DNA of 64,000 nt from Anomaloglossus baeobatrachus (taxonomy: Eukaryota; Chordata; Amphibia; Anura; Aromobatidae): positions 127,876,089 to 127,940,088 of the forward strand of contig NC_134364.1 of NCBI RefSeq assembly GCF_048569485.1, in the 5' to 3' direction. How positions within the stretch are numbered: position 1 is the stretch's first letter; every line of letters begins with the position of its first letter. Below are positions 50,699-62,500 of the stretch, in pieces. The translations under genes were made by a program, and so were the position numbers. The notes beneath the pieces were generated by a model. That model saw only the letters and a program-made list of their open reading frames with translations, did not search any database and had not been told where the DNA came from.

Positions 50699-53600
50699 AC
50701 TTTGGCGCTGTGAACAGGATTTGAACCTGCCCGGCGCCCACCGGGTACTGTGCGCCTTTGAAAAGACTGTGTGTTTTACTGAAAATTGCCGCCGCCATTT
50801 GCGCTACTGAGCGCAGGAAGAAAGGGGGCGTGCCCGAAAAAGAGCGCGAATGAGCGCGCCAGCAGAGTGGAGGGTCGTTAACCTCGCGCGACTCAGAGGA
50901 GATTTGAGGAAGAAGCGGAGCCTGGTAAGGTCCACTAAGGGGGAGGAAAGATGTCTGACGCCGAGGAAGGGCAGGTGGGTGCTGTAGCCCAAGACGTCGC
51001 GGCACCGGCCGATGCACTCCCAGTCGTCGTCGCCCCAGCCCCCGCTGTAGCGCCGGTAATGCCGATCACAATGCCGTACATCCCGGGAGCAGAATGGCTG
51101 CCGCAGTACTCCGGGGAGTCCCATACCTTGAGCGACTTCAGAGAAAGCCTGCACAGCTTGTTCCGGGTGTATCCACTGACTGAGAGCCAGAAGGTGGGCA
51201 TATTAATGGGGCAGCTAGCTGGCGCGGCCCAGCGTGAAGTGAAGTCCTGGCCTGATACAGATAAAGGGACAGCAACCCAGATACTGGCCAAGCTAAAGAG
51301 TACTTTTGACACCCGCACCGCAGCAGAAATAAAGATGAGATTCTTTGGGTGCAAACAACGGGCCACAGACAGCATACGGGACTATGCCTTAAACCTGCAG
51401 GAGGCCCTGAAAGCAGTTAAACAGGTGGACCCAGAGAGTGTACGTGAAGAAGACAAACTCCTAACTGAGCAGTTCATAGAGGGGCTCCTGTCAGACGCCC
51501 ACAGGACCCAGCTGCGTATCATGGTCCTGCAGAACCCTGCTCTGGACTTTGCAAAGTTTAAGGACCAGGCCATCCGGGTACTGAGAGAATCTACACCGAA
51601 TGACCCAGTACCCCTCCGGCCTCTTGCTATCACGTACCCCGGGGTGGTGCCTGCAACACGAGCCGCTGCAGGGGCTGAGGCGCAGTCCCTGGATAAGGAT
51701 ACCGCTGCAGAGCTCAGACAGCAGGTCCAAGAGCTGACCAAGACTGTAGCTGCCCTTGCCAAGACCGTGCAGTCTACAAGTAACCCCATCGCCTGCAAGA
51801 ATCGAGTTGGCCTCCAGTCCAGATGACGTCCCGTGGATGCGGCAGAGGAGGATTCCGCCGACCCGAGGAAAAGACACAGACCGGTATGATTCAACGGGAC
51901 AACCGATCTGCCGCCGCTGCAGCCAGGCGGGCCACATTGCAAGACACTGTCCTTTAAATGGGCCGAGCCTGGGGCCAGGAGCCAACCCCCAGGTGTAAGG
52001 AAGCCCGGCTCAACCCCCAGCCGCAGCAAGTATGTGGGAGGACGACCGGTCCTTCCTATTGGGCTGGATGGGATCCCTTTGAATGCCCTCCTGGATACGG
52101 GGTCCCAGGTAAGAACCATCCCTTATAAACTGTACAAAAGATATTGGGCTGATTCAGACATTGACCATGGCCCAGATGATGATTTAACAATTGTGGCCAG
52201 TAATGGTCAGCCCTTGCCTCAAATTGGGTATAAGGAAGTAACCATTAAAGTGGGGCGGGTAGAATTGCCATGTCAGGGGATGATAATTGTAGATATTGAT
52301 CGCAAAGAATCTGACCCACTGCTAACCATTGGTACAAATGTGATAGAAAATTGTCTTGCCGAAGCGATAATTTTGTTGCAGCAGGCGTCTGAAGGTGCCA
52401 GCTCCGGGCAGCAGCGTGCCCTACAGAGGGAAATCAGAGCCCTGATGAGGAGGCAGCAGGTAGAGCTGGCCGGAGGAGAAATTGGCAGTGTGAGGGTAAG
52501 TGACCCCCTCCCCATTGCAATTCCCCCAAAAAGTGAAATGTTGATATGGTGTCGGGCAGCAATAGGCCTCAAGGGTCAAGATTACCAGGCCCTGGTGGAA
52601 CCTGTGTATTCAGACAGTAGGCCTGGAGTCCTGATAGCCAGAGGGGTGGCAGACGTCCGCAAGGGAAGAGTGCCCATCCGCGTCCTGAATTGTGGGGAGG
52701 AGGAAGCCAAATTGCCCCGGTACGCCACTGTAGCAAAACTGTACACTGTCAGTAACAATACCATCAAAGCAGTGGAACCCTTGATCCCGTCCGTTCAGGC
52801 GGAAGACAATGGCTCCAAGGGACAACTGGAGGACTGGTGCCAAAAATTACATGTGGGCACCGACTCCACCCCCTCACACCAAAAGCATGGGGTTTACCGG
52901 GTGGTACAGGAGTACGAGCGGGTCTTCAGCAAACACCCCCTAGATTTTGGGCAGGTGAAAGGGGTTAAACATCAAATCCCCACGGGTGATCATCATCCCA
53001 TTAAAGAGAGATACCGCCCTGTACCCCCCCGCACAGTATCAGCGTGCCAAAGAGATTTTACGGGAAATGAAGGAGGCTGGGGTTATCAGAGATAGTTGTA
53101 GCCCCTGGGCAGCTCCACTAGTGCTCGTAAAGAAAAAAGATGGTACAATGAGAATGTGCGTAGATTACAGGCAAATTAACCGCATTACACATAAAGATGC
53201 TTATCCACTGCCCAGAATAGAGGAGTCACTAACAGCCTTAAAGTCAGCTATTTCTCCACCTTGGATCTCACTAGTGGGTATTGGCAGGTTCCCGTGGCAG
53301 AGGCGGACAAGGAGAAGACTGCATTCACGACACCAATGGGCCTCTGCGAATTCAACTGTATGCCATTCGGGCTCTGCAACGCCCCAGGGACATTCCAAAG
53401 GTTGATGGAGTGCTGCTTGGGCCATTACAACTTTGAAACCGTGCTATTGTACCTGGATGATGTCATAGTCTACTCCAAGACCTATGAAGACCACCTGAGG
53501 CACTTAGCAGAAGTGTTCGAGTCCTTATCGGAGTATGGCCTGAAGATAAAGCCGTCCAAATGTCACCTCTTGAAGCCAAAGGTACAGTACCTGGGTCATG

Positions 53601-56559
53601 TGGTCAGCGCAGAAGGTGTGGCACCTGATCCGGAGAAAGTCACTGTAATCAAGGACTGGCCAAGACCCACCACAGTAAAGGAGGTGCGGCAGTTCCTTGG
53701 GCTGGTGGGTTACTACCGAAGGTTCATAGATGGTTTCACAAAGATAGCAGCGCCTCTTCAAGATCTCCTGGTGGACCAGCCAAAGAAGGCTAAGAAGCAA
53801 AGCCCTCCATTTGAATGGAACAGCCAAATAGAAACATCTTTTGTCCGGCTGAAAGGGGCTCTCACGGGAGAAGAAATTCTGGCCTACCCTGACTACAGCC
53901 AGCTGTTTGTACTGTACACAGACGCCAGCAACGTGGGATTGGGAGCAGTTCTGTCCCAGGTGCAGGGAGGCAGAGAGAGGGTGATAGCGTACGCCAGTAG
54001 GAAGCTTCAACCCACAGAAAGGAATCCAGAAAACTACAGTTCCTTCAAGCTGGAGTTCCTCGCGATTGTCTGGGCAGTGACTGACCGCTTCAAGCACTAT
54101 CTGGCGTCGGCCAAGTTTACCATCTTCACGGACAACAATCCGTTGACTCACCTGGCAACAGCTAAGCTAGGTGCACTAGAACAGCGATGGATGGCTCGAC
54201 TGTCCAACTTTGACTTTACCATCAAGTACCGGGCTGGCAAGAAGAATAACAATGTGGATGCGCTGTCCAGAATGCCTCACTTACTCGAGTCTGGAGAAGA
54301 CCTGGATGAACTGGAAGAGATAGAATTACCAGCTTTCCATGGACAAGGTGTCTCCCAGTGTGAGCATGCTGTAGGAAGAAAGCGCTCGAGTCAGCAAGAG
54401 GTTTCTATCAACCCATTACTCCACCATAAATGGGTAGAAACCCAGGACAGTGACCCGGCCATCCAATTAGTTAAAGAAAAGCTGGCACAAGCTGAAACCA
54501 ATCTTGCTCCCGATGCTCCACAAGAAGCTCAACAGCTGTGGAAGGAGAGGGGAAAACTTTCTCTACAAAGGCAAGCTCTGCAAGAGATATGTCAACTGGC
54601 GAACGAATGAACTCGTCTGGCAGATAGTGGTCCCACAGAGGGATGCTCCAATGGTCCTAGCAGCTTACCATGACAGAGCAGGATACTTCGGGTGGAAGAA
54701 GTTGGAGGTCCTACTCCGTGATCGGTTCTACTGGGTGCACATCAGAAAAGCAGTCGAGAAGTGGTGCAGAGACTGTGGTCCATGTAACCTGAGGCGGAAG
54801 GATGATACCAGCCAGAGGTCTCCCCTACAGCCAATTGTCACGAAGCAGCCCCTAGAGTTGGTGGCCCTGGACCACGTGAAACTAACACCAAGCCGGTCAG
54901 GCTATGTCTACGCCCTTACCATAGTGGACCATTACTCTCGTTTCCTGGTAGTAGTGCCTGTGAAAGACCAAACAGCCAGAACAGCAGCTAGAGCATTTCA
55001 GGCATACTTTTGTCGGCCTCACGGTTATCCTGAAAGGGTACTGACTGATCAAGGCCCTGCATTCGAGGCAGAAGTGTTCCAAGAGTTCTGTAACATGTAC
55101 GGCTGTAAGAAAATAAGAACAACATCGTACCACCCCCAAACCAATGGATTGTGCGAGAAAATGAACCATGTGGTTATTGATTTGCTCAAGACTCTACCTC
55201 TGGAAGAAAGAAACTAATGGCCAGAGAAGTTACCAGATCTAGTGGACTTGTACAATAATATCCCAGTAAACTCGACCAACTCTAGCCCTGCTTACCTGAT
55301 GCGAGCAAGACCTGGCAAGTTACTTGTAGACTTTGAAATGGGAACTGTGTCACCTGAAGCGGTTCAAGAGATAGAAGACTGGGATACAGAGCGACAACAG
55401 CAGTACCGCAAAGTCCAGGAATGCGTAGAAAGGAGCCTGTCCCAAGCAAGAACGAGACAAGAGCAGAACTACAATCAAACAGCCCCAGCAACTCCCTTAG
55501 CACCTGGAGAACAAGTCCTCAAGAAAAAGCGGAGAACCCATAAATTAGATGATCAGTGGGAGAATGAACCCTACACCATTATTCCCTCCAATTTTGACAA
55601 TAGTAAAGTGTGTCTCATAAGCAAAGACGAAAGCAAGACCTATCAAGCAATTTCTAGAGACCGCCTGAAAGTGTGCCCTGAACGGTGCAAAATCCAAAAA
55701 GAAGTAGAAGAAGTACAAGAAAGTCCCCAAATTCAAGAAAAAGAGGAAGAAATGATCCAAACAATACTTGGAAAATTCCCTAAAACATGGACCCGAATAA
55801 ATAATGCTATAGTGGTACCAGTATTGACATTCCCGCAAATGGTCGAACCAGCAGCAGAAGAGGTCCCGGATCCACCTGAAGACAAGTCGGTCCCAACAAT
55901 AGATGTCCCGCCAGCAGTGGAACAGGAGAATCAACCGCCTGCCAGTGGTGAACCTGTCGTACCCTTGGCGAATCTAACACCCCGTAGGCAACCATCACGC
56001 ATACCTGTCAGGGTTAGGCCTACCAGTAGCACTGAGGTAGCAGACACTCCAAGTAGTCAGGGACAAACAACAGAGCTATGCAGGTCCCAATGCAGCACTC
56101 GGGGACAGCCCCCTCCAAGGTATAGAACATAGAAAATAGAATACCTAACAGAGTGTATATAGTTATGTGAAAATGTCTGTCTATAATGTTTTATTTTAGG
56201 TAATTAAGTAAATGGACAATTGGGCCACTGGACTATGGGTGGTCAACACTTTAATTGTACATAGTTAGCACCAGTGTGCTCAACACCCCAGAAGAAAAAC
56301 CCGTCCGGCGTGCATACAAAGTGGTCATCGATGCTCTGACGCATGCCCAGAGCCTACGTTGGGGGTTTTATCGCGGCGGATCCCCCATGGAGCAGTGTAA
56401 TGGACACCCGGCAGGGAGCCGCACTAGACTCTTATAGTTGTTATTTAAGTTGTAACGTTTAAGAAAATGTGCCTCCCACAATGGGATGAAATATTCTGAC
56501 ATGTTATGTTTTTTTGTGTTTTTTTCAGTCCGGGAGTACTGAGTTTAACTAAGGGGGAG

Positions 56560-57626
56560 TGTGGCACCCCAGGACCTGGTCGCCACAACAGTGTTGCCCC
56601 CTCAAAAGGATTAATACTGAGCCTGGAGGTAATTGGGGAAATCATTGACCAGTAGGTACCAACATACAACGCAGTTTCTCCCTCAGGCCAGCAGAGGGAG
56701 CTCTGAACCTGGAGTTCCAGGGAGCATTCCTCAAGTCTGACCTGAGGGAGGAGTTAGTGTTCAGTCTGTGAAGAGAGTCCAGAGAGTGAAGACGCAGAGT
56801 TGTGCTGTCCTGTGGAACTGGGGCCTGGAGCTGGAATAGCTTGGCCCAGTGAAGCAGGATTGGCAGAGAGGCACAGGAGAGAATCAGACATCGGAGTCTT
56901 TGGTTGCTAGGGTGTAAAACCCTTCCCTGGCAGCCGAATCCGAAGGGCAGGAGAGCTGCAAGCACCTGGCCCATAAGCAACCTGAAGGTACAGCTGCACC
57001 ACCAGAGCCCGGTGTGGACTCCAGTAGAGAAGCACCAGAGAGGGCCTGCGCAGCCTACCACACAGGGAGAGGGACGAACCACCGGTCCCAGCAGCAAGAG
57101 GGCCATTGCTAACCCAAAGTGCAGGGTCCTATAACAGCAAAGAAAGAGCAGGGAGTAGGCCTCATACTCGACTGGCCAAAGAGATGACCCCAGCTATTTC
57201 CAGGCCGGCCGGAGCCCTCTACCACCTGTAACGGTCTCCCAGGACTAACCGTTTGCACAGTAAAAGAAGAGAAGGTAAAGAGACTGTTGTTTGTGTCCGG
57301 TCCTTTCACCGCCCTGTCGGCCCTGCATTACACCGCAACTACATCGACACTCACAAGCACCAACAGTGTCCCCGGGGCACCGCTCCACCTGTGGGGAGCA
57401 GGACCATCCAAGCTGCCATTCCATCAGCGCCAGACATACAGCAGTGGCGGCTTAATAGCCACAAACCACAGGTGGCGTCACGACAAATATAAACTTTAAT
57501 CACCCCCACTAAAGCCATATTAATTGACCCCACCAGGGTACGGAGTCGGGCCCAGCCACCACTGACGTCCCCCGGACTAGTCCGGCCCGGCATCGGGTGT
57601 CCCATAGCCCTGGGGTGGGCGAGTCA
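56560..57626 (+). mobile_element. 3' LTR of the Gypsy element
   Basis: 1,067 bp, directly after the polypurine tract AAGGGGGAG. It has the same ends as the 5' LTR and is about 2 percent diverged from it, including one small length difference. Confidence 0.93.
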
Positions 57627-58150
57627 TATACACTGCACATTACCACTTCTCCTGTCCTGTATACTGGGTGTAATCCTCAGTATCTGTATTATTCTGTATA
57701 TATACACTGCACAGTACCACTTCTCCTGTCCTGTATACTGGGTGTAATCCTCAGTATCTGTATTATTCTGTATATATACACTGCACAGTACCACTTCTCC
57801 TGTCCTGTATACTGGGTGTAATCCTCAGTATCTGTATTATTCTGTATATATACACTGCACAGTACCACTTCTCCTGTCCTGTATACTGGGTGTGATCCTC
57901 AGTATCTGTATTATTCTGTATATATACACTGCACAGTACCACTTCTCCTGTCCTGTATACAAGGTGTAATCCTCAGTATCTGTATTATTCTGTATATATA
58001 TACACTGCACAGTACCACTTCTCCTGTCCTGTATACTGGGTGTAATCCTCAGTATCTGTATTATTCTGTATATATACACTGCACAGTACCACTTCTCCTG
58101 TCCTGTATACTGGGTGTAATCCCCCGTATCTGTATTATTCTGTATATATA
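57627..58150. repeat. 74-bp satellite-like array, middle part
   Basis: About seven units that continue the array on the right of the Gypsy element. They show that the element landed inside an existing array. Confidence 0.97.
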
Positions 58151-58434
58151 TGTACCGCCCCGCGGCCTCGGCTGCGGCCGCGGCTGTGGCCGCCGAGCCA
58201 CTTGGATCCATCGCGTTCTACGGGTGGTGGCTCAAGCCTCTCACGGACCCGGGGGTCACGTCGCTCTGCAAGGGGGTTTGGCGTTACTCATGGGGGGATG
58301 CGGGTATTTGGTTTTGGGATGATTGTTAGTGACGTCACCCACGGGTTGTGGTGATGGTGGATACCTCCGCTGCGATGAAGGTACGGGAACTCCCGGGAGC
58401 AGTGTAGTGGCGCAGCTAGGTGTTGACCCCTCCG
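58151..58434 (-). mobile_element. Truncated Gypsy-type LTR in the satellite
   Basis: GC-rich text with CACCCACGGGTTGTGGTGATG, CTCCCGGGAGCAG and GACCCCTCCG. This is the end half of the minus-oriented LTR family seen at 13331 and 36989. It has a clean TATA|TG edge on the left (58151) but stops in mid-LTR on the right, directly against satellite sequence. The other half was lost, probably by recombination within the array. Confidence 0.75.
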
Positions 58435-59512
58435 TATACACTGCACAGTACCACTTCTCCTGTCCTGTATACTGGGTGTAATCCTCAGTATCTGTATTAT
58501 TCTGTATATATACACTGCACAGTACCACTTCTCCTGTCCTGTATACTGGGTGTAATCCTCAGTATCTGTATTATTCTGTATATATACACTGCACAGTACC
58601 ACTTCTCCTGTCCTGTATACTGGGTGTAATCCTCAGTATCTGTATTATTCTGTATATATACACTGCACAGTACCACTTCTCCTGTCCTGTATACTGGGTG
58701 TAATCCTCAGTACCTGTATTATTCTGTATATATACACTGCACAGTACCACTTCTCCTGTCCTGTATACTGGGTGTAATCCTCAGTATCTGTATTATTCTG
58801 TATATATACACTGCACAGTACCACTTCTCCTGTCCTGTATACTGGGTGTAATCCTCAGTATCTGTATTATTCTGTATATATATACACTGCACAGTACCAC
58901 TTCTCCTGTCCTGTATACTGGGTGTAATCCTCAGTATCTGTATTATTCTGTATATATATATACACTGCACAGTACCACTTCTCCTGTCCTGTATACTGGG
59001 TGTAATCCTCAGTATCTGTATTATTCTGTATATATACACTGCACAGTACCACTTCTCCTGTCCTGTATACTGGGTGTAATCCTCAGTATCTGTATTATTC
59101 TGTATATATATACACTGCACAGCACCACTTCTCCTGTCCTGTATACTGGGTGTAATCCTCAGTATCTGTATTATTCTGTATATACACTGCACAGTACAAC
59201 TTCTCCTGTCCTGTATACTTGGTGTAATCCTCAGTATCTGTATTATTCTGTATATATACTCTGCACAGTACCACTTCTCCTGTCCTGTATACTGGGTGTA
59301 ATCCTCGGTATCTGTATTATTCTGTATATATACTCTGCACAGTACCACTTCTCCTGTCCTGTATACTGGGTGTAATCCTCAGTATCTGTATTATTCTGTA
59401 TATATACACTGCACAGTACCACTTCTCCTGTCCTGTATACTGGGTATAATCCTCAGTATCTGTATTATTCTGTATATATAGTCTGAACACTACCACTTCT
59501 CCTGTCCAGCAG
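58435..59512. repeat. 74-bp satellite-like array, right part
   Basis: About 14 units. The last ones are more diverged (CTCTGCACAG, GTCTGAACAC), which suggests the old edge of the array. Confidence 0.95.
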
Positions 59513-62500
59513 AGTGAAGGCAGATAGCCGTAACGTACATGACTGAGGCAGTGATAGATCCAGGAAAGGGTTAAGGAGTAAGGGATGGGGGTTTTTACCT
59601 AAGGAATGTGGTGGTGGGCGAGCAGGAGGAGAGATGGGGGCAGGGGCCATATAAGAAATAGGTCCCATGTTAAGGTGTCATTCCTTTGTCCTGGACTTAA
59701 AGACTGAACAAGCAGTATGGATGCCTTGCTGAAGAGCGTTCAGGCCGCGGCTTTGACATGTAGGCCCGAATGGATTCAGGCCCAGCTAGACGAATTGCTG
59801 AAGAATGCCCGGGATACAGCATCTGTCCCTTCTGAACTTTCTGAACATCAAACTCTAAGAAGATCAAGACCTCCTGAGAGACTAACTTCTGAAATGGCCA
59901 ATAGGACTCACAATAGGATCATAAGTCCTTCCGTTACTTCTAGGAAAAGAGCAAAGCGCAGCACGGCCTCTGATCCTGCTTACAAACCAGGAAGGAAACT
60001 ACAAAACCAGAATAACAAGGGACAGAGAAAAGAGCCCGACCATCTAACCAGAGAGACACCAAGAAGTGCAAGGAGAAAGTCCAGCTCTACTGAGGTGCCA
60101 GCCAGAGAAGCAGCCACACAAGCTACAACTGACGTGACCACAGCCCACGATGGATCCTTAGAACTTCCTCAACAAACTTTGTATCATTCTAGAGGACATC
60201 ATACGGCCTTACCCCAGGAAATAAACCAACACGGGGGGACGGGCTTAGGACACACAACATTTCCGGATCCGGGTTCTCATTACACGAGGAGTGGCAGGAA
60301 TCCAAAAAGACAACTGCGCAAAAGTACTTTAACCAGACAAAGACTTCTTCGGCCGGCTCAGGATATGAGTCCGGCAAGAAATCTACAGCTACAAGACTCA
60401 GAAGAGATTCCAGACAATGACTATGACACAGATAACGACTGCCCACTAGAGGGCAGCAGCACGCAGCACTTCAATAATGGAGGGGCTGTAGAGACTATAA
60501 CTAATACGTCACGGACGGCTGGTCAACCTAGGACGCAGCCAGGTATTGGTGAGAACACTTTTTCTTGTCCTATATCTAGTGTAACAACACCTGTAATGAA
60601 TCCAGTGGGCGCAGTTTGGGGTGCAGTTCCCGGCAATGTAGGATGGGATCTTAATTCAGTAGTACAGCAATTAGTGTCCGGGGTTAAGGAGGCTTTGAGT
60701 CAGTCTAGCTTACCCATAACTTCTTCTCCTATTGCTGCATGGTGTGGAAAGGGTCGCCGGACATCGGAGGTGGTAAGTCAGTCGTGTGCTGATCCAGACA
60801 CACAGGAGGACGCAGTAATTTCACAAGGGGTTCCATTATCTGATGCAGCAAAAGGAGAATTATATGTATGTTTTGAGGGTCCTCTAGGAATTCATTTGAA
60901 ACAGGAGGTTAGGGAGAAGATTTGGGCCGACGAATATGTGGAAATATTTTCATTATTGCCCTTAGAAAAATATAACTTGGATAGAGTAAGGTTTGATGAG
61001 AGGAAAAGAGAGGAACAAGAAAGACGGTATTGTCTCATCCCCCAAACATTTAGCAATTGGTTCCATGCCTTTGCCATATTAGCAAGTGTAATAGGCCAAA
61101 AAACTCCTGAACATTGCTCTGCCTTATTTTGTTACATGAATTCTATCGGGGAGGCGCACCGTGCGTATGGAGGTTTAGCATGGCTGCGCTATGATGAGCA
61201 GTTTCGCCAACAAAAGGCTGGTCGCCAAGGGATTCGTTGGGATCACAAAGATATTAGTTTATGGAAGATGGTGGGCTATCTAAGCAGGTACCCAGATAGA
61301 AAAGCAGCACAATTGCTGGGGGAGGGTTTCTCAGAAGGTTTTAAGATCCCATCTACTTCAGGCCCATTAACCTGTTCTCGTAACCTTGCTTCAGCTTATA
61401 CATATTCTCACATTGTCTCCACAAAACTAAACAAAGAAATTGACCTGGGCCGCATGGCAGGCCCATTCCCCAAAATGCCAATAGAAAACTTAAGGGTCTC
61501 TCCATTGGGGGTGGTCCCAAAGAAGGAACCCAATAAGTTTAGGCTGATCCATCATCTGTCCTTCCCTCATGGAAGCTCAGTTAATGATGGAATCGATCAG
61601 GAACTTTGCACAGTCTCGTATACTTCATTTGATACAGCGATTGCATGGGTTCAGAAGTACGGCAGAGGAGCTTTAATGGCAAAAACAGACATTGAAGCTG
61701 CCTTTAGACTCTTACCAGTCCATCCACAAAGCTTCCATCTCTTGGGTTGTCAGTGGCAGGGAAGGTTTTATGTAGACTTGTGTTTACCGATGGGCTGCTC
61801 CATCTCATGCTCCTTGTTTGAATCATTTAGCACATTTTTGTAGTGGGTAGTAAAGAAGGAAGCCGGCGTGCGTTCTGTCCTGCATTATCTAGATGATTTC
61901 CTATGTATTGGTCCACCAAAGTCATTTGTTTGTGCTTCATTATTGGCAGCGATTCAGTCGGTTTTTAAGTGTTTTGGAGTACCGTTAGCATCAGATAAAA
62001 CAGAAGGCCCGTCTACACTTATCAAGTTTTTAGGAATTTTGATTGACAGTGAAGCAATGGAGTGCAGATTACCGGATGACAAGGTCAGTGATCTGCTGGA
62101 GGCAGTCAGAGAAGCTAGATCTCACCGTAAGATCAGATTAAAGGATCTACAATCGCTGTTAGGGAAAATGAACTTTGCGTGTCGCATTATTCCAATGGGT
62201 AGAGTTTTTTGTAGGCGCCTAGCTGCAGCTACCTCAGGCATAACCTTTCCACATCACTTTGTGCGGCTGGCTAGAACATTAAAGGACGATCTGGCGGTAT
62301 GGGAACAGTTCTTAATGGAGTTTAATGGGAGGTCATTGTGGATCAGACCACCGGTTTCAAATTTTGATCTAGACATCCACACTGATGCAGCGGGGTCAAC
62401 TGGTTTTGGTGCATATTGTTCGGGACAGTGGTGTGCAGATAGGTGGCCAGAGAGTTGGAGAAACAATGGGTTAACACGAAACTTAGTACTCCTTGAATTG

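Larger units (their letters stand above)
49627..57626 (+). mobile_element. Ty3/Gypsy element with both LTRs, broken
   Basis: An 8.0-kb element inserted into the 74-bp satellite, flanked by the 4-bp duplication TATA (49623-49626, 57627-57630). Parts: 5' LTR 49627-50698; primer-binding-like site right after it (TTTGGCGCTGTGAACAGGA); gag (about 50.95-52.0 kb) ending in a CCHC knuckle; protease (about 52.0-52.4 kb); reverse transcriptase with YLDDVIVYS (about 52.9-53.8 kb); RNase H (about 53.8-54.3 kb); integrase and a long C-terminal tail (about 54.6-56.1 kb); polypurine tract 56551-56559; 3' LTR 56560-57626. The LTRs differ at about 20 sites in 1.07 kb, roughly 2 percent, so it is fairly young. 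It is structurally complete, but the coding part carries about four or five breaks. Confidence 0.93.

Noticed and set aside
47000-59348. Many frames with VLCSVYIQNNTDTEDYTQ repeats
   Set aside because: Products of the 74-bp satellite, which is not a multiple of three and so rotates through all frames.
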